Below, one piece after another: positions 1 to 8,759 of a DNA stretch of 64,000 bases. The notes under the pieces are model-generated. The model ran no database searches. It saw nothing but the letters and a program-made list of their open reading frames with translations, and was not told the origin of the DNA. The position numbers were made by a program, and so were the translations under genes. How positions within the stretch are numbered: the first letter of the stretch is position 1; each line of letters starts with the position of its first letter. The DNA lies in NCBI RefSeq assembly GCF_020782115.1, contig NZ_JAJGMW010000014.1, forward strand, positions 1-64,000. The letters run 5' to 3'. The stretch comes from Leeuwenhoekiella parthenopeia. GTDB taxonomy: Bacteria; Bacteroidota; Bacteroidia; Flavobacteriales; Flavobacteriaceae.

Positions 1-227
1 ATCCTTTCTCATTAAAGTTAGAAAATTTATAAATCCATCGGTAAATACTAACACAAGGTATGTTGTGCAACATCGATAGTTGGCTAGCACTATACTTACC
101 GGATTCAAAATCTTCGACGATCTGACGCTTAAAACTCTCAGAATAAACACGCCTCTTTTGGATGATTTGTACGTTGGATTTCATTGTTAATCACGTTTAA
201 GTGGTCAACCTATATCAGGGACGTACA
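1..227 (-). mobile_element. IS3-type insertion sequence, 5' end only (cut by window edge)
   Basis: The element is read on the minus strand from about position 227 into the window edge. It begins with a terminus TGTACGTCCCTGATATAGG (complement of 209-227), followed by a short leader and a transposase OrfA start at 184. IS3-family ends begin with TG, so 227 is a plausible boundary. It also fits because the neighbouring transglutaminase gene stops making family-like sequence exactly there. The other end and any target duplication lie outside the window. The boundary is inferred. Confidence 0.65.
2..184 (-). CDS. IS3-family transposase OrfA, N-terminal part
   Basis: This open frame starts with ATG at 184 and is still open at the window edge, giving 61 residues. 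The peptide has the look of the IS3/IS911 OrfA helix-turn-helix: a basic start (QKRRVYSESFKRQIVEDFES), then an HTH ending in a typical VSIYRWIYKF segment at residues 46-55. OrfA normally binds the terminal inverted repeats and makes the OrfAB transposase by frameshifting into orfB. OrfB is not in the window, so activity cannot be judged. The start lies 43 bases inside the presumed element end. Confidence 0.75.
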   Translation of the reverse strand, partial: MKSNVQIIQKRRVYSESFKRQIVEDFESGKYSASQLSMLHNIPCVSIYRWIYKFSNFNEKG

Positions 228-2141
228 GAGTACGATTTGTTCATTGTAGATAGCCCTTAAATTTGAAATGAATTCATTCCACTGCTCAAAATCTGAGGTT
301 TCAATTTTGGCATTCTTGATATTAAAGGATTTTTTATACACGATGCTATTTTCAAGTTTTTCAAAAGAAACCTGCACATCAAAGTTTTGTGATGAAACAC
401 TTAAATCCTGAGGAATATGTTCAACTAGATATTCAGACGGGATTTCGAGGATTGTCGTAGATTCTAAATTCTTTTTGTAGTCAAAGAGATAATCTGTTTT
501 TCTTTCTTCCAGCAAAAAGTCTTTCAACTCTTTATTAATGTCCAAATCAATATATACCGAATTATCAAAGGAGGAGACCGCATTTTTGACATTGATCTTG
601 TAGGCGATATTTAAGGTTGTTTCACGGTCAGAGAGGTCATTTGTTACGATATCATCCACAACAATATTATTGTCCCCATTCATTAAGTAATAACCTAGAA
701 ACTCATCTTTATTTTCCTTTTTAAAGGAATCAAAAAAATTAAGTAAACTGGTTCTACTTTCACCGTTAAAGACTTTGGTGGCGTCTCCAATTAGTTTATC
801 ATCTACGATTGTAAACGTATAATTTTGAATTTCTTTATTAAATGTTGAATTGATTGCAGGTACTTCCTTAAGAATGAAGTCTTCGTCATTTTCGATCAAT
901 GCCTGCTTACCCTGAATTCTAAATGCGTATTCTCCCAGGGGATTGAATTTTTCTGTACCGTCTAAAAAGATCATTTCACCATCTTTAAACAGTGTACAAA
1001 TCATATGATTATCTACGCCTAAACTTGGGATAGAATAATCGTAAGCAATCCTATTTGTCCCTATCCAGGTAAGTCGTGCATCATAGCCCGCTTCAATTAA
1101 CATTTGCTTAATCAAATTTGCCATTCCCTTACAATCGCCATATCTTTTTTCAAAAACATTTGAAGCCTCATCGGGTTTAAAACCTGCGATGCCATCTTCA
1201 AAAGCTATGTAGCGAATGTTGTCCTGTACCCAATAATAGATGTTTTTTATTTTTTCTTCATCAGTTACAGCAGCCTGAGTTAATTCGGCAACTTTTTCCT
1301 TTATTGAGGTGTTGTCGTTTTTAAGATCTTCGACAAGAATTTTGTACCACGCGTACAGGTCTTTTGTAGATTCAAACAATACTTGCTTTTGATTATCTCC
1401 ATCCTGAAAAGATTTAGCAAGTACTAATATATGCGGGTAAATATGCGTCGGCCCCGGTGTACCTGATTCCCTATAAAAAGCAGGTACGTTTTCTAAGGTA
1501 TAGATATAGGTAGTAGTTTTATTTTTTTCTCCCTGAATAACCTCTTTGGTAATTGAAAGATTATCAAAATTCATCTCTCTCAACTCTAATTCTAACCAGG
1601 AAGGCACCTCAAACCTTATTACCTTTTTTAAAATGGGATAATCATCATTAAAAAATACCTTAGTCAGGTATTTAATATCCTTATATTCTTTTTTGATATA
1701 ACTGGTTGCCCTTGAGCCGATAACGGGAAAGTTAATATTGGCATATTTTACCCTGGCATCATTGTAAAACAGTTCATTACTTTTATAAGCTTCCTCTTTT
1801 ACAGGAGTGTCGATGCGTCTACCTTTCAAATCCTTAATATCAAACCGATCAACGGAAGACTGGGAGTCATAAAAGCTATATTTTTGAATATCTGAACGTG
1901 GATCAATATTTATTAAAGATTCCTGAATTTCCTGAATAACCTCTACTTTATGAGTATTCCTATTTACGCCAAAAGCGAAAAAATCTTCACTTTGATCTAA
2001 CACAACGGAAGCTTCGGGATATTGTTCTTTTAGGGATTTGGCGAAAATTACATCTTCGGTTGTGGGCTCGATATCAATTTGAGAATACGAATAAAGAGAG
2101 CTGAATACGGAAAGGAATAAGCAAGTAACTGGTTTAAACAT
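210..2141 (-). CDS. DUF3857/transglutaminase-like secreted protein, 3' end replaced by IS
   Basis: This 643-aa protein has a signal peptide (cleavage expected after YSYSQ, about residue 21), an N-terminal DUF3857 region and a transglutaminase-like core. The papain-like triad is visible as C337 (RYGDCKGMANL), H379 (VDNHMIC) and D394 (FLDGTEKF). A C-terminal DUF3858-like beta region follows. Such proteins are common periplasmic or envelope proteins in Flavobacteriia; their substrate is not known to me. The last five residues (CTSLI) and the TAG stop at 210-212 lie inside the IS end, so the native C-terminus has been displaced. Because the preceding YNEQIVL already resembles the usual family end, only a few residues seem lost and the enzyme may still work. 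An AGCTTT/AAAGCT dyad at 2145-2157 sits just upstream of the ATG. Confidence 0.85.
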   Translation of the reverse strand: MFKPVTCLFLSVFSSLYSYSQIDIEPTTEDVIFAKSLKEQYPEASVVLDQSEDFFAFGVNRNTHKVEVIQEIQESLINIDPRSDIQKYSFYDSQSSVDRFDIKDLKGRRIDTPVKEEAYKSNELFYNDARVKYANINFPVIGSRATSYIKKEYKDIKYLTKVFFNDDYPILKKVIRFEVPSWLELELREMNFDNLSITKEVIQGEKNKTTTYIYTLENVPAFYRESGTPGPTHIYPHILVLAKSFQDGDNQKQVLFESTKDLYAWYKILVEDLKNDNTSIKEKVAELTQAAVTDEEKIKNIYYWVQDNIRYIAFEDGIAGFKPDEASNVFEKRYGDCKGMANLIKQMLIEAGYDARLTWIGTNRIAYDYSIPSLGVDNHMICTLFKDGEMIFLDGTEKFNPLGEYAFRIQGKQALIENDEDFILKEVPAINSTFNKEIQNYTFTIVDDKLIGDATKVFNGESRTSLLNFFDSFKKENKDEFLGYYLMNGDNNIVVDDIVTNDLSDRETTLNIAYKINVKNAVSSFDNSVYIDLDINKELKDFLLEERKTDYLFDYKKNLESTTILEIPSEYLVEHIPQDLSVSSQNFDVQVSFEKLENSIVYKKSFNIKNAKIETSDFEQWNEFISNLRAIYNEQIVLCTSLI

Positions 2142-2329
2142 AGCAGCTTTAAAAGCTACTAATATATATCATCAAATTATTTTAATAAATTTTTAAGTAA
2201 AAAAAAGAGTGTTTGTTTAGCTATTTAGAATGAAACTACTAAAAGCTTAGTTGCAATCTGCTTTGCATTTCAAAATGTTCAATCTTATTTCAATTCTGGT
2301 TGAAACCTGTATTGCAACCTTATAATTGG

Positions 2330-4453
2330 TTACTCAAAAGTCTTCAACAAAATCTCTAAAATCGAAATCGCGGCCTCACTGATTTTTGAACCGGGTCCAA
2401 AAACCGCCACTGCGCCGGCGTCAAACAGAAATTGATAATCCTTACGCGGAATCACGCCACCCACGATTACCATAATGTCTTCACGATCGAGTTTTTTGAG
2501 TTCTTCAATAACCTGTGGGACTAAAGTCTTATGGCCTGCCGCGAGGGAGGAAACGCCCAGGATGTGCACATCATTTTCTACCGCCTGGCGGGCGACTTCT
2601 TTTGGGGTTTGAAACAGCGGACCAATATCAACGTCAAAGCCTACATCAGCATAGCCGGTTGCGACTACTTTGGCTCCGCGGTCGTGGCCATCCTGGCCCA
2701 TTTTGGCGATCATAATACGGGGCCGACGCCCCTCGAGTTTTGCAAAATGATCTGCCAGTTCCCGGGCTTTCACGAAAGCGGGATCTTTTTTAATTTCTTT
2801 ACTGTACACGCCGCTAAAAGATTTGGTTTGTGCTTTATGTCTGCCGTAAACCTCCTCCAGTGCAGACGAAATTTCACCTAAAGAAGCACGTTTACGGGCT
2901 GCCGCTACTGCTAAAGTTAGCAAATTACCCTCGCCGGTCTCGGCACAGGTTGTTAAATCGGCCAGGGCTTTTTCAACAGCTTTAGAATCCCGGGTTGCTT
3001 TTAGGGTTTTAAGACGCTCTATTTGAGATTTGCGCACGGCATCGTTGTCAACCTCAAGGGTAACGATATCATCCTCGCTGTCCAGGCGGTATTTGTTGAC
3101 GCCCACAATGATATCCTGACCACTATCTATACGGGCTTGTTTACGCGCAGCGGCTTCCTCAATACGCAGTTTGGGAATTCCCTTTTCAATGGCTTTGGTC
3201 ATCCCGCCAAGCGCTTCAATCTCCTGAATGTGAGCCCAGGCTTTTTCGGCGATTTCGTGCGTCAGGTTTTCTACATAATAGCTTCCCGCCCAGGGATCTA
3301 CCGTTCGGGTGATTTCGGTTTCTTTTTGTAAATAGATTTGCGTATTGCGGGCAATACGTGCCGAAAAGTCGGTAGGCAGGGCGATCGCCTCATCGAGCGC
3401 ATTGGTGTGCAGGCTTTGTGTTCCGCCAAAAGCTGCAGCAGCCGCTTCTATGGTCGTTCGCGCCACGTTGTTAAACGGATCCTGCTCCGTAAGGCTCCAG
3501 CCACTGGTCTGGCAATGGGTGCGCAGGGAAAGCGACTTTTTATTTTTAGGATTGAATTGCTGCACGATTTTCGACCAGAGCATACGCGCCGCACGCATTT
3601 TGGCAATTTCCATAAAATGGTTCATCCCAATCGCCCAAAAGAACGACAGCCGGGGCGCAAAGTCGTCTACACTCATTCCGGCGGCAATACCGGTGCGTAG
3701 GTATTCGAGTCCGTCTGCTAGCGTATAAGCGAGTTCGATATCACAGGTTGCACCGGCTTCCTGCATATGGTAACCCGAAATGGAGATCGAATTGAATTTT
3801 GGCATCTCTTTGGCCGTAAATTCAAAAATGTCTGAAATGATGCGCATCGACGGGGCAGGAGGGTAGATGTAGGTGTTGCGCACCATAAACTCTTTTAAAA
3901 TATCATTTTGTATGGTTCCCTGTAATTCTTCGGGTTTTACGCCCTGTTCTTCGGCAGCAACAATATAAAACGCCATAATGGGAAGCACTGCGCCGTTCAT
4001 GGTCATCGAGACGCTCATCTCATCTAACGGAATCTGGTCAAAAAGGATTTTCATATCCTCAACGCTATCAATGGCAACACCGGCTTTACCCACATCACCT
4101 TCCACGCGTTCATGATCGCTGTCATAACCACGATGGGTGGCGAGGTCAAAAGCAACTGAAAGTCCTTTTTGCCCGGCTTTTAAATTGCGGCGGTAAAACG
4201 CATTGCTTTCTTCGGCGGTAGAAAAACCGGCATACTGACGTATCGTCCAGGGTCTACTCACATACATCGTGCTATACGGACCGCGCAAATAGGGCGGAAT
4301 ACCTGCTGCGAAATCCAGATGTTGCAGGTTCTCCAGATCCCGAGCGGTGTACTGTTTTTTAACCGTGATTTCTTCGGCAGTAAGCTGAGAATCGCTCGAA
4401 ATGCTATCCGCTTGAAACGCTTTAATTTTAAGATGTTGCAGGTTTTTGCGCAT
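2330..4453 (-). CDS. mutB: methylmalonyl-CoA mutase large subunit
   Basis: This 707-aa protein converts (R)-methylmalonyl-CoA and succinyl-CoA into each other with adenosylcobalamin. The N-terminal TIM barrel has family hallmarks ([49 protein letters not shown]). The C-terminal cobalamin-binding domain carries the DxHxxG motif [11 protein letters not shown], with the cobalt-ligating His at residue 590. It is the last gene of an apparent operon with the small subunit, separated from it by a lipoprotein gene whose stop lies 3 bases upstream of this ATG. The large subunit is the catalytic one; both together serve propionate and odd-chain or branched-chain amino acid metabolism. Confidence 0.97.
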   Translation of the reverse strand: MRKNLQHLKIKAFQADSISSDSQLTAEEITVKKQYTARDLENLQHLDFAAGIPPYLRGPYSTMYVSRPWTIRQYAGFSTAEESNAFYRRNLKAGQKGLSVAFDLATHRGYDSDHERVEGDVGKAGVAIDSVEDMKILFDQIPLDEMSVSMTMNGAVLPIMAFYIVAAEEQGVKPEELQGTIQNDILKEFMVRNTYIYPPAPSMRIISDIFEFTAKEMPKFNSISISGYHMQEAGATCDIELAYTLADGLEYLRTGIAAGMSVDDFAPRLSFFWAIGMNHFMEIAKMRAARMLWSKIVQQFNPKNKKSLSLRTHCQTSGWSLTEQDPFNNVARTTIEAAAAAFGGTQSLHTNALDEAIALPTDFSARIARNTQIYLQKETEITRTVDPWAGSYYVENLTHEIAEKAWAHIQEIEALGGMTKAIEKGIPKLRIEEAAARKQARIDSGQDIIVGVNKYRLDSEDDIVTLEVDNDAVRKSQIERLKTLKATRDSKAVEKALADLTTCAETGEGNLLTLAVAAARKRASLGEISSALEEVYGRHKAQTKSFSGVYSKEIKKDPAFVKARELADHFAKLEGRRPRIMIAKMGQDGHDRGAKVVATGYADVGFDVDIGPLFQTPKEVARQAVENDVHILGVSSLAAGHKTLVPQVIEELKKLDREDIMVIVGGVIPRKDYQFLFDAGAVAVFGPGSKISEAAISILEILLKTFE

Positions 4454-4456
4454 AGT

Positions 4457-5092
4457 TTAAATTTTCATTCGGCGAATAAACGGATCAAAATCAGCTTCAA
4501 AAGGCGTGTTGAAAATAAACTGAAAGGTTTGATTATTCCGGGTACTTATAAGGTAAATATGCCTGTAATTAATTAGCGTTTCATCAAAATTGGAAAGTTT
4601 AAAAACAGCTTTAAAGATCTTTACATCATCTGTGGCACTGTACTTTGCGGTTTGCTTTTCGAAGAACAGATCAGGGCCCGACGCATCCTGTTGGTTTTTC
4701 CTGATCATCGCAAGCATATACTTGGCATCCTGCCTTTTAAAATCGAAGTAGGAAAGGCTATTGACTGCGCAAAACGAGTAATTTTCCTTATCGTAGAGCA
4801 GGTAGAAATTACCTTTTACATGATCTCGTAAATTGGTAAATAAAGTTATGAAAGGATCAGTAATACTATCATTAAGCTGCTTTGCTTCGTACTCATACTG
4901 ACTAATCGTATATTTTTCAAAAGTATTGGGCAGGTAGATTGATACCGCGTCTTTATCGAGGCTAAAATAGCTGCCCTGATCAGCTATAAGCTCGGGTTGT
5001 TCAGGTGCTTTTGATAAGCTGGTCGCGGTTTGAACGACTTCTTTGCACGAAACAAGAAGTACGATTAACACAAAAAATAACAGTCTATTCAT
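4457..5092 (-). CDS. small lipoprotein lying between mutA and mutB
   Basis: This 211-aa protein starts with a lipoprotein signal: a hydrophobic stretch, then LLVSC with the Cys at residue 16. The mature part has no motif I recognise; it is a mixed alpha/beta sequence rich in aromatic residues and ends FIRRMKI. Its start overlaps the 3' end of mutA by 8 bases and its stop is 3 bases before mutB, so it is almost surely cotranslated with both mutase subunits. Nothing in the sequence ties it to cobalamin chemistry. A role in the envelope is all that can be inferred. Confidence 0.85.
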   Translation of the reverse strand: MNRLLFFVLIVLLVSCKEVVQTATSLSKAPEQPELIADQGSYFSLDKDAVSIYLPNTFEKYTISQYEYEAKQLNDSITDPFITLFTNLRDHVKGNFYLLYDKENYSFCAVNSLSYFDFKRQDAKYMLAMIRKNQQDASGPDLFFEKQTAKYSATDDVKIFKAVFKLSNFDETLINYRHIYLISTRNNQTFQFIFNTPFEADFDPFIRRMKI

Positions 5093-6533
5093 CGTTCAGG
5101 CGTTTTTGCTCCATCGCTTCCGAAAGACGTCTCACGATAATGGGTTGTATGAGCGTCTTGCGGGGTTTGACTTTAAGGAAAGGATATAACTCCAGCTCGT
5201 TTTTCATAAGATCATCTGTATTTTGGTATTTGTTTGTCCCTACCAGAATTTTTTCGCTCGTATCAAAAAGCGCCTGTTCCTTTTCAGCAGCTTCCTTTAT
5301 TTTATTCTGAATTTTTCCTTCAATGAGTTGAGTCACGAGTCCGCCACCTGCTTCAATTTCTTTGAACAGGGTCAGCGCCTGCTCTGCCAGCTGTGTGGTC
5401 AATGCCTCAATATAATAAACGCCTTCTGCGGGATTTGTTACCTGATCAAAATAGCTTTCGTGCTTTAGAATGAGCAATTGATTGCGGGCTATTCGTTGGC
5501 CAAATTCGTTGGTCTTGTGGTAAATGGCATCATAAGCCAGACTACAAATCGCATTTGCCCCGCCCAAAACCGCACTCATGACTTCAGTCGTGGTGCGCAG
5601 TAAATTGGTATTGTAATCGTAAAGCGTTTTGTTGCGCAGGGCAGGAGTTGCAAGTACGTGACATGTTTCCGGTAGCTTGTATTCTGATGCCAGACTTGCG
5701 TAAAGCAGGCGCAGGGCACGAATTTTTGCAATTTCGAAAAAGTAATTAGAGCCCACGGCTACTTTAAACGTGAGTGTTTGATTTTTGAGTTGGTCGCCAA
5801 AATGATTGAGGTATTCATTGGCGTGAGCAAGAGTATAGGCCAATTGCTGAACAGCCGTGGCTCCCGAATTTTGATATCCCGTCGCATCAATACCTATAAC
5901 GTTATCGTGCGCACTATTTAAAAAAAGGCGTTCCAGGCCTTTAAAATCGGTTTTTTGATCAGAAAACCAGTTTCCGGTAAAGGCCAGATTGCCCACCGGA
6001 TCTATGTTGAGAAAAGATTTAAAGGGTTTTGACTTTAAATTTTCGCAAAGCGAAAGCATAAATTCAGGGTCGAAAAAACTCAGGTTAAAATACAGACTGA
6101 AGGATTCCGCCGGAAGCGCATTTAGTAATTTTTTACTGTCAAAAGGTTTATCTGCTTTTAGAACTAAACTTTCGGCACCCTTCTGAAGCACCTCACGTAC
6201 AGTTCTGGTTGTTTGTTTTTCGTCAAGAACATAAATTTCTTCAGCGATCTGCCAGGATTGCGGCTGTCCGGGAATTGAAGTGACCGTTGTACTTTCCCGA
6301 TGATAAAAAGGCTTTACGTGAATGCCTTCCGGGCTTTTCCAAACCAAGGAGTCGTTATAATCTTCGCCTTTAAGATCGTATTGAATCCGTTGCTTAAATC
6401 CTTTTTCGCTTACGGGATCAAATTCGGCAAACAGTCCGGTTCGTTTGTCTGGCACTTCCTGACTGGCTTCAAAAACCGCGTCAATGGCAGATTTAGTTTT
6501 TTTACTCGAATTTTCGTCCGGCTGGTTATTCAT
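5085..6533 (-). CDS. mutA: methylmalonyl-CoA mutase small subunit
   Basis: This is the small subunit (482 aa), a degenerate copy of the mutase barrel that pairs with MutB. It aligns by eye with the large subunit in segments such as GSNYFFEIAKIRALRLLYA and the FGQRIARNQ / PAEGVYYIE region. It has no C-terminal DxHxxG cobalamin domain, as expected for this subunit. I chose ATG at 6533, which overlaps the end of the upstream ftsB-like gene by 8 bases and has a purine-rich AAAGAAG directly upstream. An ATG at 6560 would add nine residues and a longer overlap. It is cotranscribed with its partner, with a lipoprotein gene between. Confidence 0.93.
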   Translation of the reverse strand: MNNQPDENSSKKTKSAIDAVFEASQEVPDKRTGLFAEFDPVSEKGFKQRIQYDLKGEDYNDSLVWKSPEGIHVKPFYHRESTTVTSIPGQPQSWQIAEEIYVLDEKQTTRTVREVLQKGAESLVLKADKPFDSKKLLNALPAESFSLYFNLSFFDPEFMLSLCENLKSKPFKSFLNIDPVGNLAFTGNWFSDQKTDFKGLERLFLNSAHDNVIGIDATGYQNSGATAVQQLAYTLAHANEYLNHFGDQLKNQTLTFKVAVGSNYFFEIAKIRALRLLYASLASEYKLPETCHVLATPALRNKTLYDYNTNLLRTTTEVMSAVLGGANAICSLAYDAIYHKTNEFGQRIARNQLLILKHESYFDQVTNPAEGVYYIEALTTQLAEQALTLFKEIEAGGGLVTQLIEGKIQNKIKEAAEKEQALFDTSEKILVGTNKYQNTDDLMKNELELYPFLKVKPRKTLIQPIIVRRLSEAMEQKRLNDE

Positions 6534-6861
6534 CTTCTTTGAGTTTAAGGCTGTCTTCATACTCGATGATGAAAATTTCTTCGCCTTCTTTTTTCATATG
6601 GTATTCTTCGCGGGCAAATCGCTCCAGTTCCTGACTGTCTTTAAGCTTATTGATTTGATTGCGATCCTGCTGAATTTGCTCTTTAAAATAAGCCCGGTTT
6701 CCCTCAAGCTTGTCTATCTCATCGTCCAGTTCGTCATGAATAAACCAGGAATTGGTGTCAAAAAAGACCATCCAAACGGTAAAAATCACTAGAAACAGCA
6801 CGTACTTATTCCCTAAAATACGAAACCATTTTTTTTGACGAAGTTTTTTAAGGATTGACAC
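6526..6861 (-). CDS. ftsB: septum formation initiator (FtsB/DivIC family)
   Basis: This 111-aa single-pass inner-membrane protein has a basic N-terminus, one membrane segment (VLFLVIFTVWMVFF, about residues 21-34), then a coiled coil (DDEIDKLEGNRAYFKEQI) and the C-terminal ERFAREEYHMKK segment typical of FtsB/DivIC. It would link FtsL and FtsQ-type proteins in the divisome. The start codon is GTG at 6861; I see no upstream in-frame ATG. It lies 16 bases downstream of udk and overlaps mutA. Confidence 0.9.
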   Translation of the reverse strand: MSILKKLRQKKWFRILGNKYVLFLVIFTVWMVFFDTNSWFIHDELDDEIDKLEGNRAYFKEQIQQDRNQINKLKDSQELERFAREEYHMKKEGEEIFIIEYEDSLKLKEDE

Positions 6862-6877
6862 AGTGTTCGTATTTAGT

Positions 6878-7486
6878 TTAGACCAGACGCTCGTTGATAA
6901 TACTGCGAACGATATCTATTGCCACGGTATTGTAACGGTTATAAGGTATGATAATATCTGCATACTCTTTGGTAGGCTCTATAAACTGCTGGTGCATCGG
7001 TTTTAAAGTGGTCTGGTAGCGCGTAAGCACTTCTTCTAAATCCCGACCGCGTTCTGCAATATCCCGCTTCAGGCGACGTATAAGGCGCTCATCTGAATCT
7101 GCGTGAACGTAGATTTTTACATCAAAAAGATCCCGTATTTCAGGATGGGTCAAAATTAAAATACCCTCTACAATTACGACTTTTCGCGGATGCGTGATTA
7201 CCTTATCGCTGGTGCGGTTGTGCTTTACAAACGAATAAACAGGTTGTTCTATGGTTTCACCCCTGCGCAATTGTTCGAGATGCTCACAAAGCAATTCAAA
7301 ATCGATGCTTTTAGGATGATCAAAATTGATTTTTACGCGCTCGTCATAGCTCAAATGCGACGTGTCCCGGTAATACGAATCCTGCGAGATAACGGTCACC
7401 TCACCTTCGGGAAGTTCCTGTACAATTTGATTGACTACCGTTGTTTTACCGCTGCCGGTTCCCCCGGCGATACCAATAATGAGCAT
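6878..7486 (-). CDS. udk: uridine kinase
   Basis: This 202-aa cytosolic enzyme phosphorylates uridine and cytidine to UMP and CMP in pyrimidine salvage. The P-loop GGTGSGKTT is at residues 8-16. Further family features are the SQDSYYRD substrate segment, the NFDHPKS segment and the RRLKRDIAERGRDL lid region. The length matches bacterial Udk. It is the first gene of the udk-ftsB-mutA-lipoprotein-mutB run, and a terminator for the preceding transporter genes sits just upstream (7528-7553). Confidence 0.96.
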   Translation of the reverse strand: MLIIGIAGGTGSGKTTVVNQIVQELPEGEVTVISQDSYYRDTSHLSYDERVKINFDHPKSIDFELLCEHLEQLRRGETIEQPVYSFVKHNRTSDKVITHPRKVVIVEGILILTHPEIRDLFDVKIYVHADSDERLIRRLKRDIAERGRDLEEVLTRYQTTLKPMHQQFIEPTKEYADIIIPYNRYNTVAIDIVRSIINERLV

Positions 7487-7527
7487 TTTTGTGACTTTAG
7501 GGGTAAAAATAGGAAACTTCGTGCATT

Positions 7528-7553
7528 AAAAAAGCCCCCGTTAAGGAGGCTTT
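7528..7553 (-). terminator. Rho-independent terminator after the YeeE/YedE pair
   Basis: Read on the minus strand this is a stem AAAGCCTCC / GGGGGCTTT with a 5-base loop (one G.U pair) followed directly by a T run. It lies between the transporter pair and udk and should separate the two transcription units. Confidence 0.8.
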
Positions 7554-7600
7554 ATCAACATTAATACAAAATCAGAAAGGCTAGGGACCAATCTTAATTA

Positions 7601-8014
7601 TCAATGCGGAAGCTTATTTCGTAACAAACCGTAAATAAAGGTACCCAGTAAGGCACCAAAAATTACAATAAGGATAGAAACGTAGCCTGCACCTGCAAGT
7701 ACATACATAGGTCCGGGGCAGGCACCTGCCAATGCCCAGCCCAAACCAAAAAGAGTTCCGCCAATCGCATACCGGTAGAAGCTTTTATTTTTAGGCTTCA
7801 AATGCATGTCCTGACCTTTTAGTGTTTTTATGTCAAAACGTTTGATGAGTTGTATACCCAAAATACCTAAAATCAAAGCGGAGCCAATGATCCCATACAT
7901 ATGGAAGGAGCCAAATTCAAACATTTCGTAAATGCGAAACCACGAGGCGGCTTCAGACTTATACATCAGGATTCCGAAAAAAGTTCCTACAACTAAATAA
8001 AATAAAGTTTTCAT
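7601..8014 (-). CDS. YeeE/YedE-type sulfur transporter, second half-protein
   Basis: This 137-aa membrane protein has about four hydrophobic segments and the conserved motif ALAGACPGPMYVL near residues 90-102, whose Cys is characteristic of YeeE/YedE (TsuA-like) thiosulfate or sulfur-compound uptake proteins. Full-length YeeE carries two such halves; here they are two genes overlapping by one base (shared position 8014). Neighbouring sulfurtransferase or rhodanese genes, often seen with this pair, are absent, so the transported compound cannot be named. Confidence 0.88.
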   Translation of the reverse strand: MKTLFYLVVGTFFGILMYKSEAASWFRIYEMFEFGSFHMYGIIGSALILGILGIQLIKRFDIKTLKGQDMHLKPKNKSFYRYAIGGTLFGLGWALAGACPGPMYVLAGAGYVSILIVIFGALLGTFIYGLLRNKLPH

Positions 8015-8571
8015 TATAAGAATAGTAAGGGATAAATTAAATGAATCATCACCATGCCACCGGCAAAAAAACCAATCACGGCGATGAGGGAGGGGAGCTG
8101 TAAATTACTTAAACCTGAAATGGCGTGGCCCGAAGTACAACCGCCCGCATAACGTGCGCCAAAACCTACCAGAAAGCCACCAATGATAAGGATAAGGATG
8201 TTAGCCGGATCGCTCAGTGCTTCCAGGCTAAATATCTCGGTAGGCATATAGGCTTCATTAGCCGAATAAATACCGTAAGTCTCCAGTTTTTGAGCGACAT
8301 CAGGATTGATTTCAACCGTATTGTTTGAAAGGTATTGCGAGGCAATAAAACCTCCCAAAGCAGCACCTACCATAACCAGTAGATTCCAGCGTTCTTTTTT
8401 CCAGTCAAATTTGAAAAAATCTGCGGCTTTACCGCCACCCGAAGCCGCACAGAGGTTTCGAAGATTAGACGACATGCCAAACTGTCTGCCGGCAAAAAGT
8501 AAAATAAACATGGTAAGCGCAATCAGGGGGCCTGACACATACCAGGGCCAGGGATCATAAATCCAATTCAT
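8014..8571 (-). CDS. YeeE/YedE-type sulfur transporter, first half-protein
   Basis: This 185-aa inner-membrane protein carries the other half-motif [16 protein letters not shown] near residues 141-156, with the conserved Cys used to relay thiosulfate-type substrates in the family. A further Cys lies in the [12 protein letters not shown] segment. Several membrane helices are evident ([41 protein letters not shown]). It is the first gene of a two-gene unit; overlapping palindromes about 75-95 bases upstream may control it. Confidence 0.88.
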   Translation of the reverse strand: MNWIYDPWPWYVSGPLIALTMFILLFAGRQFGMSSNLRNLCAASGGGKAADFFKFDWKKERWNLLVMVGAALGGFIASQYLSNNTVEINPDVAQKLETYGIYSANEAYMPTEIFSLEALSDPANILILIIGGFLVGFGARYAGGCTSGHAISGLSNLQLPSLIAVIGFFAGGMVMIHLIYPLLFL

Positions 8572-8646
8572 GTACAGGGGGTTTTAAGGGGTTTCTTTTT
8601 CAATGCTTCATCTTAGTCTGGCAAAGAACCAAAAACTTGCATGAAG

Positions 8647-8665
8647 GTTACGTAACACGTGTTAC
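8647..8665. promoter_or_regulatory. overlapping perfect palindromes (operator candidate)
   Basis: GTTACGTAAC (8647-8656) and GTAACACGTGTTAC (8652-8665) are both perfect palindromes and share five bases. They sit 76-94 bases upstream of the YeeE/YedE start at 8571, downstream of nothing else on that strand but the 8760-9986 gene. The GTAAC/GTTAC half-sites resemble those of Crp/Fnr-type dimers in Bacteroidota. The assignment is inference; no regulator gene is adjacent. Confidence 0.5.
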
Positions 8666-8759
8666 ACTTAGCGAAAAATACCTGCATCTGCTTTAAAAGG
8701 AATTGATTATCAAAGCCTTTTGGTATGAATTGTTTTTATAATCAGTTTAAACTTCTAAA

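Noticed and set aside
5085-6560. Longer start for mutA at 6560
   Set aside because: It would overlap the ftsB-like gene by 35 bases; the ATG at 6533 gives a normal short overlap. Recorded as an alternative in the mutA entry.
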